The position numbers were made by a program, and so were the translations under genes. A DNA stretch of 64,000 nucleotides, from contig DATJNA010000063.1 in assembly GCA_035508435.1 (NCBI GenBank), positions 1 to 64,000 on the forward strand, in the 5' to 3' direction. How positions within the stretch are numbered: the stretch's first letter is position 1; each line of letters begins with the position of its first letter. The notes beneath the pieces were generated by a model. It searched no databases, was not told where the DNA came from, and worked only from the letters and a program-made list of their open reading frames with translations. Shown here one piece after another: positions 29,502 to 38,285 of the stretch. This stretch comes from JASHVB01 sp035508435. Lineage in GTDB: Bacteria > Pseudomonadota > Alphaproteobacteria > Acetobacterales > Acetobacteraceae.

Positions 29502-29813
29502 TGCGGCGAGCGCAGGCACCAGGCGTCAGACTCGCAACGCCGGCGCCAACGGCCGGCGAACCGACCCTGCCCGCGGCCGCGCGCGAGCACTGCTTCGACC
29601 GAGGCTGTTGACGCGTGCAACGTCGGCCATTGACACGCGCGGCGCTGGCCGCGCGACGGCGCCAGGCGCCCGCCTGTGGACCGATGCTCGAGGACGGTCG
29701 GCTGCCCCAGGAGGATCAGCCGCTTGCCGCTCCGAGAGGCTCACGGCCCTGGGAATGCCGGGTGGATGCCGGGTCGCTGGGATGACCCGACGGCGCGGCG
29801 CCCGTCGTTCCGC
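29502..29813. other. Intergenic region before tRNA-Ala
   Basis: About 310 bp, very GC-rich, lying downstream (on the minus strand) of the tRNA. No gene with family features and no clear terminator was found. Confidence 0.4.
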
Positions 29814-29889
29814 TGGTGGAGCCAACCGGAGTCGAACCGGCGACCTCCTGAATGCCATTCAGGCGCTCTCCCAACTGAGCTATGGCCCC
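29814..29889 (-). tRNA. tRNA-Ala (GGC anticodon)
   Basis: The minus strand reads GGGGCCATAGCTCAGTTGGG at its 5' end, with anticodon stem-loop CCTGA-ATGGCAT-TCAGG (anticodon GGC), T-loop GGTTCGACTCC and an encoded CCA at 29814-29816. The acceptor stem contains the G3-U70 pair that defines alanine tRNAs. All arms pair correctly; 76 nucleotides. Confidence 0.97.
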
Positions 29890-30028
29890 GCGCAGGGAGG
29901 CGGCATATAGCGCCGCCCCCTCCGGCCAGGCAAGCGTGCCCCGCGCCGCCCGTCGCCTGGCGCCGCAGCCGGGTTGTAGCCATTCCCGCGGATTCGCGAC
30001 ATAACACCCGGGGAGGGAGAGTATTGCC

Positions 30029-31420
30029 ATGACCGTCACCACTGCCCGCACCTGGACGCCCGATTCCTGGCGCGCCTGCCCCATCCGCCAGGTGCCCACC
30101 TATCCGGACGAAACCAAGCTCGCCGCGATGGAGGGCCGCATCGGCCGCTACCCCCCGCTGGTATTCGCCGGCGAGGCGCGCCGGTTGAAGGCGCAGCTCG
30201 CGCTGGCCGCCGAGGGCAAGGCGCTGGTGCTGCAAGGCGGCGACTGCGCCGAGAGTTTCTCCGACTTCACCGCCAACATCATCCGCGACACGTTCCGCGT
30301 GCTGTTGCAGATGTCGGTGGTGCTGACCTTCGGCGCCTCGCTGCCGGTGGTGAAGATCGGCCGCGTGGCGGGGCAGTTCGCCAAGCCCCGCACGTCGGAC
30401 ACCGAGACGCAGGGCGACCTGACGCTGCCCTCCTACCGCGGCGACATCGTCAACGGCCCCGAATTCACTGCCGAGGCGCGCATCCCGGATCCCGCCCGCA
30501 TGGAATTCGGCTACTTCCAGTCCGCGTCCACCCTCAACTTGCTCCGCGCCTTCGCCTCCGGTGGTTACGCGGATCTGCACGAGGTGCACCGGTGGAACCT
30601 CGGCTTCGTCGAGCGCTCGCCGCTGGCGGAACGCTATCGCGACCTGGCGGCGCGGATCGACGAGACGCTGGCGTTCATGACCGCCTGCGGCATGACCAGC
30701 CAGACCACGCGCGATATGCGAGAAACCGATTTCTACATCAGCCACGAGGCGCTGCTGCTGCCCTACGAGCAAGCGTTGGCGCGGATCGATTCCACCACCG
30801 GCGATTGGTACGGCTGCAGCGCGCATTTCCTGTGGATCGGCGACCGCACGCGCCAGCCGGACGGTGCGCATGTCGAGTTCCTGCGCGGTTTGAAGAACCC
30901 GCTCGGCATGAAGGTCGGCCCGACGCAGAATGCCGACGACCTGCTGCGGATTCTGGACACGCTGAACCCGGCGAACGAGCCCGGCCGGGTGACGCTGATC
31001 ACCCGCATGGGTGCCGACAAGGTGGGCGAGAAGCTGCCACCGCTGCTGCGCGCGGTGCAGCGGGCCGGCAAGAAGGTGGTGTGGATCTGCGACCCGATGC
31101 ACGGCAACACGATCACCACCGTCGCCAAGTTGAAGACTCGCAACTTCGATTCGATCCTGTCCGAGGTGCGGTCGTTCTTCGACATCCATGAGGCCGAAGG
31201 CACCTGGGCCGGTGGCGTGCATGTGGAGATGACCGGCCAGGACGTCACCGAGTGCACCGGCGGCGCGTTCCGCCTGACCGAGGCCGACCTGACCGAGCGC
31301 TACGAGACCTTCTGCGACCCGCGGTTGAATGCAGAGCAATCGCTGGAGTTGGCGTTCCTGGTGGCGGAGGAGTTGAAGCGTCGCCGCGCATCGCCTGGCT
31401 TGCAGGTGGCGGCCCAGTAA
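30029..31420 (+). CDS. aroG: 3-deoxy-7-phosphoheptulonate synthase, class II
   Basis: Condenses phosphoenolpyruvate and erythrose 4-phosphate, the first step of the shikimate pathway. The 463-residue protein is the plant-like class II type: N-terminal WTPDSWRACPIRQVPTYPD, LVLQGGDCAESFSDF, TRDMRETDFYISHEALLLPYEQAL, LWIGDRTRQ, the metal-site DPMHGNT, and C-terminal YETFCDPRLNAEQSLELAFLVAE. GGGAGGGAGA precedes the start. A palindromic repeat separates it from the nicotinate gene downstream. The symbol is the common usage; the class is the firmer call. Confidence 0.96.
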   Translation: MTVTTARTWTPDSWRACPIRQVPTYPDETKLAAMEGRIGRYPPLVFAGEARRLKAQLALAAEGKALVLQGGDCAESFSDFTANIIRDTFRVLLQMSVVLTFGASLPVVKIGRVAGQFAKPRTSDTETQGDLTLPSYRGDIVNGPEFTAEARIPDPARMEFGYFQSASTLNLLRAFASGGYADLHEVHRWNLGFVERSPLAERYRDLAARIDETLAFMTACGMTSQTTRDMRETDFYISHEALLLPYEQALARIDSTTGDWYGCSAHFLWIGDRTRQPDGAHVEFLRGLKNPLGMKVGPTQNADDLLRILDTLNPANEPGRVTLITRMGADKVGEKLPPLLRAVQRAGKKVVWICDPMHGNTITTVAKLKTRNFDSILSEVRSFFDIHEAEGTWAGGVHVEMTGQDVTECTGGAFRLTEADLTERYETFCDPRLNAEQSLELAFLVAEELKRRRASPGLQVAAQ

Positions 31421-31433
31421 TGGCGCCTTCGAT

Positions 31434-31540
31434 GTCATTGCGAGCAGCACAGCGACGCAGCAATTCCGCTCGAGTGGTGCAGGGTCTGTCAGTGCGCCAC
31501 CCGAGCAGGGTTGCTGCGTCGCTTCGCTCCGCGCAATGAC
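31434..31540. repeat. Palindromic dispersed repeat, 107 bp
   Basis: It begins GTCATTGCGAGCAGCACAGC and ends GCTTCGCTCCGCGCAATGAC. The internal arms GCGACGCAGCAA and TTGCTGCGTCGC are complementary. It fills the gap between the DAHP synthase and nicotinate phosphoribosyltransferase genes, reaching within 22 bp of the latter's start. Confidence 0.88.
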
Positions 31541-31561
31541 AGCAGGTCGGTGGTCCTCAGC

Positions 31562-32731
31562 ATGCCGGCGAACCCCGACCTTGCCGCCGACATCTCCGCC
31601 CGTGCCGACTCCTACTTCAACCGCACCAAGGAGATCGTCGCCCGCTTCGGCGACAAGCGCGTCACCTACGCGGTATTCCTGCGCCGGCCGGTGATTTCTG
31701 CCCCGCGGCTGATGACCGAATGGCTGCACATGGTCGCCACGGCGCGCGGCACCGCGATCGACGTCGACCTGATGTATCCCGAAGGCGCCTGGGTCGGCGC
31801 CGGCGAGCCGCTGGTCTACATCACCGGCAGCCTGGTGCAGCTTTCCGATCTCGAAACCATCATGCTGCAGAAGATCGGCCCGGTCTGCGTCGCGGCGCAT
31901 AACGCGTACCAAATGTGCCTGGCGCTGCCGGACGCCGGCTTCCTGGCCATGGAGGCGCGTCACTGCGCCGGTGCCGAGATGCAGGACATGATGGCCTATG
32001 GCGCCTCGGTCGGCAGCGCCGCCGCCCGCCGCGAAGGTGCCAAGGGTTTCGTCGGCAACGCCAATGACGGCACGGCACACTGGTTCGGCGCGCCGCACGG
32101 CTTCGGCACCATGCCGCATTCGTTGATCGGCTACGCCGGATCCACGTTGCGCGCCGCCGAAATGTTCCGCGAGGCCTTCCCCGACCAGCCGATCACGGTG
32201 CTGGTCGACTATTTCGGCCACGAGATCACCGATGCGCTCGCCGTCTGCCGCCGCTTTCCCGAGCTGGCGGCGGCAGGGCAGCTTTCCTTCCGCCTTGATA
32301 CGCACGGCGCCCGTTTCGTCGAAGGCCTGGACCCGGCGGAAAGCTACGCGGTCCTGGAACGCCATGCACCCGGGGCGATCCGCCGCTATCGCAGCGACAC
32401 CGAGCTGCGCTACCTGGTCGGCACCGGCGTCTCCGCGGCCGCAATTTGGTACCTGCGCGAAGCGCTGGACGCCGCCGGCTATCGCAAGGTGCGCATCGTC
32501 GTGTCGTCTGGCTTCGGCGTCGACAAATGCCGCGTGATGGCGGATGCCCGCGCCCCCATCGACGTGGTCGGGACCGGCAGCTTCATTCCGGATTCGTGGC
32601 ACGAGACCTATGCCACGGCGGACATCGTCGAATATGACGGCGTCCCCATGGTGAAGGTCGGCCGCGAATTCCTGCTCCGCCGCAACGGCGCGCGTCGGCG
32701 CAACGGCAGCGGCGAGGCGGGGTCAGGCTGA
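31562..32731 (+). CDS. Nicotinate phosphoribosyltransferase
   Basis: A 389-residue enzyme of NAD salvage that joins nicotinate to PRPP. Family features include ARADSYFNRTKEIV at the N-terminus, YITGSLVQLSDLETIMLQKIG, EARHCAGAE, the GTMPHSLIGYAGSTLRAAE segment that binds the base, LDTHGARFVEGLD, and VSSGFGVDKCRVMADARAPIDVVGTGSF near the C-terminus. The ATG at 31562 was chosen because upstream codons of the open frame are part of the palindromic repeat. No strong ribosome site is visible. Confidence 0.88.
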   Translation: MPANPDLAADISARADSYFNRTKEIVARFGDKRVTYAVFLRRPVISAPRLMTEWLHMVATARGTAIDVDLMYPEGAWVGAGEPLVYITGSLVQLSDLETIMLQKIGPVCVAAHNAYQMCLALPDAGFLAMEARHCAGAEMQDMMAYGASVGSAAARREGAKGFVGNANDGTAHWFGAPHGFGTMPHSLIGYAGSTLRAAEMFREAFPDQPITVLVDYFGHEITDALAVCRRFPELAAAGQLSFRLDTHGARFVEGLDPAESYAVLERHAPGAIRRYRSDTELRYLVGTGVSAAAIWYLREALDAAGYRKVRIVVSSGFGVDKCRVMADARAPIDVVGTGSFIPDSWHETYATADIVEYDGVPMVKVGREFLLRRNGARRRNGSGEAGSG

Positions 32732-32888
32732 GGGATGCGTGGCCGGAAGCCAGCGCCGGTTCCGCCGTTGCAGTGCGATGCGCCGCCCGATGACGCGCAA
32801 GTGCCGCTGGTCACGCGCCACCGGCAGCCCGTGCCGGGCCAGGAATGACGCGTGGATGCCGCCATCCGTTCCCGACTGACAGCCGGTC

Positions 32889-34322
32889 CTAGGCCGAGAT
32901 CTGCTCCAGGATGGCACGGCGCTGATTGATGCCGAACCAGCCCACCAGCATTGCCGGAAGCAACGCGCCCGGCACCATGATGTAGGCGAACCAGCCGACG
33001 AAGCCCGCGCCCGTGGTGGCCGCGAACAAGCCGCCGGCGACGATGGGACCGAATACGGCGCCCAGATGGCCGACGCCGTCGGTCAGGCCCATGCCGGTGG
33101 CGCGCATCCGCGTCGGATAGCTCGCGGCAGTGTAGTTGTACAAATTGAACAGCAACACCATCGCGGCGCCCCAGGACAGCGTGAGCAGGATATAGGATGC
33201 GACGACGGAATGGATAAAGTAGAAGGCAAACAGCGCGGCGAAATTGACCAGGCCGCCGAACAGGATGGTTTCGCGGCGTTCGACCGATTCATTCAGCCAG
33301 GAACACGCGGCGAGACCGATACCGCCGCCGATGACCGTGGAGACCAGGATCACACCGAACGTCTGGCCGGCGCTAAGGTGATAGGCGCTCAAGACCGACG
33401 GTTCGTATCCGCCGAAGCCGTAGAACATGCCGCTGTAAGCGAGACACCATACGACCAGCAGCAGAATGGTCCGCTGGCCGTATTGCCCGTGCATCAGTTC
33501 GCCGACGGGCACATGCTCGGTGACCGGCACGGCATATTTGGCATAGTCGGGCTCGGGTAGCGCGGCCAGGCCGCTGCGGCGCAGGCATTCGGCTTCCAAA
33601 GCCGCGGTGACGCGCTCGGCCTCCTGGTGGCGGCCGTGGCATTCCAGCCAGCGCGGCGATTCCGGCATCGCCCAGAGTACGAGCGGCACCAGCACGAACA
33701 AGGCGCAGGCGCAGAACAAAAAGATGAACCATTGGTAGTGCGCGGGCACCCAGAACACGGCGGGCAGGTTGCCAAGCAGGCCGTAGATGACAACGGCCAG
33801 CACCTGTGAGGCCAGCATGACGCCGCCGCGACGGGCAGGCGGCACGATCTCCCCCATGTAGACAACGTTGGTTGCCAGGACGCCGCCCATGCCGATGGAC
33901 GACAGGCCGAAGAACAGGAGCAGGAGGGGGAAATGATCGGTCAGCGCGGTGGGCCACAACAGCAGGCCGATCGCGAGCGACGACAACAGCAGGGCGGTCC
34001 GGCGCCCCCAGCGGTCGGCGACCAGGCCGATAAGGTATTCGCCGGCCAGGATGCCGACACCGTTGCCGACGGCAAGCAAGACGGACAGCGCGCCGAGGCC
34101 GAACGCATGACGCGGGCCCCAGATGAAGGGATACAGCTTACCCGGCACACCATCGGCGGCGATGATCACGCCCCAGAACACCTGGCTGATCAAGGCGAGT
34201 CGCCACTGCACCCAGGTCAGCGGCAGTCGGTCGATCCTGGCGGCAATGCGGCCTGTCGCGGGCTGTGTGCCGGCAGCGCTCATAATGCAGCCTGTCGCGG
34301 GCTGTGTGCCGGCAGCGCTCAT
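32889..34322 (-). CDS. MFS transporter (sugar porter/aromatic acid type)
   Basis: A 477-residue 12-helix permease. The loop 2-3 signature is GLVADRWGRRTALLLSSL, and the central loop holds the PESPRWLECHGRHQEAERV motif typical of sugar porters and AAHS-type carriers. The substrate cannot be assigned. The first 26 residues are a tandem duplication (MSAAGTQPATGCI then MSAAGTQPATGRI). The first ATG (34322) has GGAGG 8 bp upstream and is taken as the start; the second (34283) is equally open. Convergent with the nicotinate gene. Confidence 0.85.
   Translation of the reverse strand: MSAAGTQPATGCIMSAAGTQPATGRIAARIDRLPLTWVQWRLALISQVFWGVIIAADGVPGKLYPFIWGPRHAFGLGALSVLLAVGNGVGILAGEYLIGLVADRWGRRTALLLSSLAIGLLLWPTALTDHFPLLLLFFGLSSIGMGGVLATNVVYMGEIVPPARRGGVMLASQVLAVVIYGLLGNLPAVFWVPAHYQWFIFLFCACALFVLVPLVLWAMPESPRWLECHGRHQEAERVTAALEAECLRRSGLAALPEPDYAKYAVPVTEHVPVGELMHGQYGQRTILLLVVWCLAYSGMFYGFGGYEPSVLSAYHLSAGQTFGVILVSTVIGGGIGLAACSWLNESVERRETILFGGLVNFAALFAFYFIHSVVASYILLTLSWGAAMVLLFNLYNYTAASYPTRMRATGMGLTDGVGHLGAVFGPIVAGGLFAATTGAGFVGWFAYIMVPGALLPAMLVGWFGINQRRAILEQISA
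34245..34322 (-). repeat. 39-bp tandem duplication including the start codon
   Basis: Two nearly identical 39-bp copies, each beginning ATGAGCGCTGCCGGCACACA on the minus strand. They give the MFS gene two alternative in-frame starts. Confidence 0.9.
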
Positions 34323-34798
34323 ACGGACGTCCTCCGATTGGTACCGATGGCGCCTGTAACGGCCGGTTCCGTTGCCGGGTGCCGGGGTCGGGCCATGAAC
34401 TCGGGTCCAGATGGTTCACGATCTCGCTTGCGAGAGGGCCCGCTCCGGCGGCCGGCACGGAGGGCGTTGCACCGGCCGAGGTCTGGCCGGTGAGGGCCGC
34501 CGTCCTCGGCGGCGGCTTGCTCGCACGGCAAGCGGCGAACCCGCCGCCGTCACAGCCCCATCCGCCGCCGGTTGGCAGCCCGCACCGCAGTCGCATTTCC
34601 CCGCCCGGGCTGGTTCGCCAGGCCGTTTCGTGTTACGCGACACTGATCCGGATTTTGGCTCCGCCGCGTGATCGACGGACCCTCCAGCCGGGCCATGCAT
34701 CCCAGTCAACGAAGACCGGCTCGTTAGGGTAGCGACAGCGGCGGGTCCGCACCTATTTAACCTGAAGTGCTGATCACCGACCGCGAACTGGTCCCGGA
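34323..34798. other. Long divergent intergenic region
   Basis: About 476 bp between the MFS gene and cbpA. Frames are open because of high GC but none shows a domain. The final 60 bp before cbpA contain AT-richer sequence (CACCTATTTAACCTGAAGTG) that may be its promoter. No heat-shock CIRCE element or RNA structure was recognised. Confidence 0.45.
34331..34335 (-). promoter_or_regulatory. GGAGG ribosome site deciding the MFS start
   Basis: On the minus strand GGAGG lies 8 bp before ATG 34322. The internal duplicated ATG at 34283 has no such site. Confidence 0.75.
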
Positions 34799-35710
34799 AT
34801 GAGAGACCCCTACGAAATCCTCGGCGTACAGAAGACCGACAGCGACGCGGCCATCCGCGCCGCCTATCGCAAGCTCGCCAAGCGCTACCACCCCGATCTC
34901 AACCCGGGAAAACCCGAGGCCGCCGAGCGCTTCAAGGAGATCAACGCCGCCAACGACATCGTCTCGGACCCGGAGAAGCGCGCCCGCTTCGACCGCGGCG
35001 AGATCGACGCCGCCGGCAACGAAGTGCCGCCGCAGCACCAGTTCTACCGCGACTTCGGCGAGGGACCCGGGCAGGAGAAATATTACCAGGGCAATATCAG
35101 CCCGGAGGACCTGGACAGCATCTTCGCCCACGCGTTCGGCGGCGGCGGATCATTCGGCGGCGCGGCCGGCGGCCGCCGTTTCACCGCACGCGGCGCGGAT
35201 GCGCATTATACGCTGACGATCAGCTTCCTCGACGCCGCCAACGGCACCACCCGCCGCATCACCTTGCCGGAAGGCCGCACATTGGATGTGAAGATTCCCC
35301 CCGGCGCGCATGACGGGCACGCGCTGCGCCTGAAAGGCCAGGGGATGCCCGGTCTCGGCGGCGGACCGCCGGGCGATGCGTTGGTAGAGATCGCCGTCGC
35401 GCCGCATCCCCTGTTCCGCCGCGAGGGCGACGACATCATCGTCGAACTGCCGGTGACGGTGCAGGAAGCGGTGCTGGGCAGCACGCTGGAGGTGCCCACC
35501 ATCAAGGGCAAGGTACGGCTGACCATCCCGCCCAATTCCGGCACCGGCACGCGGCTACGGCTGCGCGGGCGCGGCATTCGCCACGGCCACCAATACGTGC
35601 AGCTCCACATCGTGCTGCCGCCGGCCGAGGAACCCGAGCTGGCGGCCTTCATGAAGACCTGGCAGCCGCAGCACGCTTTCAACCCACGCGCGGGACTGGA
35701 GGATGCATGA
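34799..35710 (+). CDS. cbpA: CbpA-type DnaJ-family co-chaperone
   Basis: A 303-residue J-protein that stimulates DnaK. The J domain (residues 1-68) has the HPD motif at 31-33. A Gly/Phe-rich linker with FAHAFGGGGSFGGAAGGRRF follows, then the two C-terminal substrate-binding domains (LPEGRTLDVKIPPGAHDGHALRLKGQGMPG and VPTIKGKVRLTIPPNSGTGTRLRLRGRG). The cysteine zinc finger of DnaJ is absent, which defines the CbpA class. Its stop overlaps the start of the CbpM gene (ATGA). Confidence 0.93.
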   Translation: MRDPYEILGVQKTDSDAAIRAAYRKLAKRYHPDLNPGKPEAAERFKEINAANDIVSDPEKRARFDRGEIDAAGNEVPPQHQFYRDFGEGPGQEKYYQGNISPEDLDSIFAHAFGGGGSFGGAAGGRRFTARGADAHYTLTISFLDAANGTTRRITLPEGRTLDVKIPPGAHDGHALRLKGQGMPGLGGGPPGDALVEIAVAPHPLFRREGDDIIVELPVTVQEAVLGSTLEVPTIKGKVRLTIPPNSGTGTRLRLRGRGIRHGHQYVQLHIVLPPAEEPELAAFMKTWQPQHAFNPRAGLEDA

Positions 35711-36021
35711 TCCTGCAACTCACTTCCGTCACCGCCCTGTTCTCCGACCTGCCGCTACACGAGCTGACTGGCTGGGTCGAACGCGGCTGGGTCCGCCCCG
35801 AAGGCGAAGCCCCCACCTGGTTGTTCCATGAGATCGACATCGCCCGCGTTCGCCTGATCCACGACCTGCGCCGCGATATGGATATCGGTGAGGACGCGAT
35901 TCCCGTCGTCCTGTCATTGCTCGACCAGGTCTACGAACTGCGCGCGCACTTGAAGCAGGTGCTGCGCGCGGTGGAAGCGCAGCCGGAGGAAGTGCGACGG
36001 GCAATTCGCGCCGCGCTGTAG
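35707..36021 (+). CDS. cbpM: Chaperone modulator CbpM
   Basis: A 104-residue MerR-fold protein that binds the J domain of CbpA and inhibits it. The pattern LPLHELTGWVERGWVRPEGEAPTWLFHEIDIARVRLIHDLRRDMDIGEDAIPVVLSLLDQVYELR matches the CbpM family. Overlap with cbpA and the conserved pairing make this call firm. Confidence 0.9.
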   Translation: MILQLTSVTALFSDLPLHELTGWVERGWVRPEGEAPTWLFHEIDIARVRLIHDLRRDMDIGEDAIPVVLSLLDQVYELRAHLKQVLRAVEAQPEEVRRAIRAAL

Positions 36022-36126
36022 CACAACAAGGCGGATGGCGCCCCGCCCCCAACGGGATTTGCCACAAAGCGACCCGAGGCAGCGGAAGGGGTGCGTACCG
36101 ACGCTGGCTTCCTCTCAATGCCCCCG

Positions 36127-36675
36127 CTACGCCGGCAACCGGTCGCCACCGTCGGGTGCGGGCACTTCGAACGCGTTCACCATGCCGGACAGGAACGCGA
36201 AGTAGTTCGCCGCCGCGGTCAGTTCCACCAGCCATTGCACGCCGAACCGCTGCCGCAAGGCATCGAACACCGCTTGCTCCACCCGATTCGTTCGCATCAA
36301 CTGCCGCGTATAGGTGATGATGTCGCATTGCTCTGGCGGCAGTCCCGTGGGATCCCCCTTGGCACGCAGCAGATCGATCGTTGCCTCGGGGACACCGGCA
36401 CGCCGCGCGGCGCCCACCTGCGCCGACCAGACATAGGCCGCTTCCTTCTCGCGCACGGCTGCCAGGATCGCGAGCGAGCGAAGCTGCGCCGGCACGATGC
36501 TTTCCTCGCGATTGAACGTGACCAGCTTCAACATCCGCTCGGCGAGCTTCGGGCTGTGCAGCAGAATGCTGAACGGTCCACGCACATTGCCGAACACCGC
36601 CAGGACCTGGTCCACCACCTCATGATATTCCGGCGCGACGTCCGCCTTGCCCGTGACCGGTGCAATCCGTGCCAT
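36127..36675 (-). CDS. Carboxymuconolactone decarboxylase-family protein
   Basis: A 182-residue all-helical protein of the CMD/AhpD-like family (PKLAERMLKLVTFNREESIVPAQLRSLAILAAVREKEAAYVWSAQVGAARRAGVPEATIDLLR). The position corresponding to the AhpD CxxC pair holds YVWS, so peroxidase activity of that kind is unlikely. Function unknown; such proteins often occur in aromatic degradation. AGGAGGAACGGGGAC precedes the ATG. A 17-bp direct repeat lies just upstream. The nitroreductase gene upstream on the same strand is a probable partner. Confidence 0.85.
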   Translation of the reverse strand: MARIAPVTGKADVAPEYHEVVDQVLAVFGNVRGPFSILLHSPKLAERMLKLVTFNREESIVPAQLRSLAILAAVREKEAAYVWSAQVGAARRAGVPEATIDLLRAKGDPTGLPPEQCDIITYTRQLMRTNRVEQAVFDALRQRFGVQWLVELTAAANYFAFLSGMVNAFEVPAPDGGDRLPA

Positions 36676-36689
36676 GTCCCCGTTCCTCC

Positions 36690-36736
36690 TGTTGTTGGTG
36701 CGATATAATCATCGCGGCATGTTGTTGGTGCGATAT
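36690..36736 (-). promoter_or_regulatory. 17-bp direct repeat 30 bp apart upstream of the CMD gene
   Basis: TGTTGTTGGTGCGATAT occurs at 36690-36706 and again at 36720-36736 (plus-strand reading). The first copy abuts the AGGAGG ribosome site of the CMD gene. The spacing is about three helical turns and the flanks are AT-richer than the surroundings, as expected of a paired operator. Confidence 0.55.
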
Positions 36737-36850
36737 GGTTTTCGCCGCGTGGCGCATCGCCGCCCGGGCGGCACCATGGGCACCGCTCGACGACGCCGGG
36801 CGCGCAAGCCGTGTCATGGCCGCTATCGGCGCGGCCATGACGCTTCGCGA

Positions 36851-37501
36851 TTATTGAACCGCCGGATAAGGCGCTCCCCATTTGTCCTGATAGACGATCT
36901 CGGCGAGCGGACCACGGCCGACCGGACCGAACTTTCCCATCGGCCAGCCCACCGGCAAAATCGCGTAGGAGTGCACGCCGGGCGGCAGACCCAGGGCGGC
37001 CTCGGCCTCCTTCTCGTGCAGCAGGTGCCGCGTGGTCAGCGTGGTGCCCAGCCCCAGCGCACGGATCGCCAGGATCATGTTCTGCACCGCCGGATAGATC
37101 GATGCCCCCGCCCCACGCCCCGGATTGGCGCCATCTTCCAGGCAAGCCACGATCCACACCGGTGCTTCATGGTAATGCTCGGTCAGGTATTCCACCGCGC
37201 TGTGCTGGCGCTTGTATTTCGTCGCATCGCTGCCGGGCGGCGGCGCACTGGAGGCATAGCGCGGCCCCACCACCTCATCGAACGCCTTCTTGTACCAGAC
37301 TGCGACCTTCTTCTTGATCTCGGCGTCCTTCACCACCAGGAACCGCCACCTCTGCGTATTGCCGCCATTGGCAGCGCAGGCACCCGCCTCGAGGATCTTG
37401 CGGATCAGCGCGTCCGGCACCGGATCCGGCTTCAACCGCCGCATCGAGCGTGTGGTCTGCATGATCTCGAACACATCGGTGCTGCCAGTTGCCGCGGACA
37501 T
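36851..37501 (-). CDS. Nitroreductase-family flavoprotein
   Basis: A 216-residue FMN-binding protein. Seen are the N-terminal IMQTTRSMRRLKPDPVPDALIRKILEAGACAANGGNTQRWRFLVV (the FMN-phosphate RSxRxF-like region) and SIYPAVQNMILAIRALGLGTTLTT in the second half. The family reduces nitro groups, quinones or related substrates with NAD(P)H. AAGGAGAGGCGG precedes ATG 37501. Same direction as the CMD gene, with 175 bp between them. Confidence 0.9.
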   Translation of the reverse strand: MSAATGSTDVFEIMQTTRSMRRLKPDPVPDALIRKILEAGACAANGGNTQRWRFLVVKDAEIKKKVAVWYKKAFDEVVGPRYASSAPPPGSDATKYKRQHSAVEYLTEHYHEAPVWIVACLEDGANPGRGAGASIYPAVQNMILAIRALGLGTTLTTRHLLHEKEAEAALGLPPGVHSYAILPVGWPMGKFGPVGRGPLAEIVYQDKWGAPYPAVQ

Positions 37502-37594
37502 CCGCCTCTCCTTCTCACGGTGACATTTTGACGCCAGTCTAGCCTGCCCCTGGCAATAGCGCCATCGCCGCCGCATCTGTGCAACGGCACCAAT

Positions 37595-37599
37595 GGAGG
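37595..37599 (+). promoter_or_regulatory. GGAGG ribosome site fixing the HAD phosphatase start
   Basis: GGAGG lies 8 bp before ATG 37608 and contains the last bases of the alternative upstream ATG (37593), which has no ribosome site of its own. Confidence 0.75.
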
Positions 37600-37607
37600 A
37601 CCGCGCC

Positions 37608-38285
37608 ATGCCGCACGACCAGAAGGCCGCCTTTCTGTTCGATCTCGACGGCACGTTGGTCGACAGCGTCTATCAGCATGTGCTCGCCTGGCACGAGGCG
37701 TTGGACCAGGAGGGCATTCCACTGTCGATCTGGCGCATTCACCGCAAGATCGGCATGAGCGGCGGATTGTTCACCAACATGCTGCTGCGCGAGACCGGCT
37801 TGGACCTCGACCCCGCGCGCATCGAACGTCTGCGGCAGCGTCACGCCGCGGCGTACAATGCGCGCGCCGCCGATGTGCGGCCGCTGCCCGGCGCGCGCGA
37901 CCTGTTGGCGTGCCTCAAGGATGCGGGAGTGCCGTGGGCAATCGCCACCAGCGGCCGGATGGAAACCGCGCGGGCGCCACTGGCATCGCTGGGCGTGGAT
38001 TTCGACCGCGACGTGATCGTGACTCGCGATCAGGTGCGTTATGCCAAGCCCAACCCCGATCTGTTTCTTGCCGCGGCAGAACGGCTGGGATGCAATATCG
38101 AGTATGCCTCGGTGGTGGGTGACAGCATCTGGGACATGCTGGCCTCACGCCGCGCTCGCGCGCTCGGCATCGGGGTGCTGTCCGGCGGTTACGGCCTGGA
38201 GGAATTGGAGCGCGCCGGCGCGTACCGCGTGTATGACGATCCAGCCGATCTGGTGCGGCACATCGATGAAGTGGGGCGGCGGTAG
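37608..38285 (+). CDS. HAD-family phosphatase (phosphoglycolate phosphatase-like)
   Basis: A 225-residue HAD subfamily IA hydrolase. Motif I is FLFDLDGTLVDS (residues about 9-20), motif II AIATSGRMET, motif III lysine in RYAKPNPDLFLAAAERLG, and motif IV VVGDSIWDMLAS. The cap domain lies between motifs I and II. Likely substrate is a small phosphate ester such as phosphoglycolate or a sugar phosphate, by family only. Confidence 0.9.
   Translation: MPHDQKAAFLFDLDGTLVDSVYQHVLAWHEALDQEGIPLSIWRIHRKIGMSGGLFTNMLLRETGLDLDPARIERLRQRHAAAYNARAADVRPLPGARDLLACLKDAGVPWAIATSGRMETARAPLASLGVDFDRDVIVTRDQVRYAKPNPDLFLAAAERLGCNIEYASVVGDSIWDMLASRRARALGIGVLSGGYGLEELERAGAYRVYDDPADLVRHIDEVGRR

Noticed and set aside
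29741..32602. 953-codon minus-strand open frame across tRNA-Ala, DAHP synthase and nicotinate phosphoribosyltransferase
   Set aside because: It runs antisense to two well-conserved enzymes and through a tRNA gene. No domain is visible, and its length is explained by high GC.
36020..36126. Further gene after cbpM
   Set aside because: The gap is about 105 bp between convergent genes and contains no start with a ribosome site.
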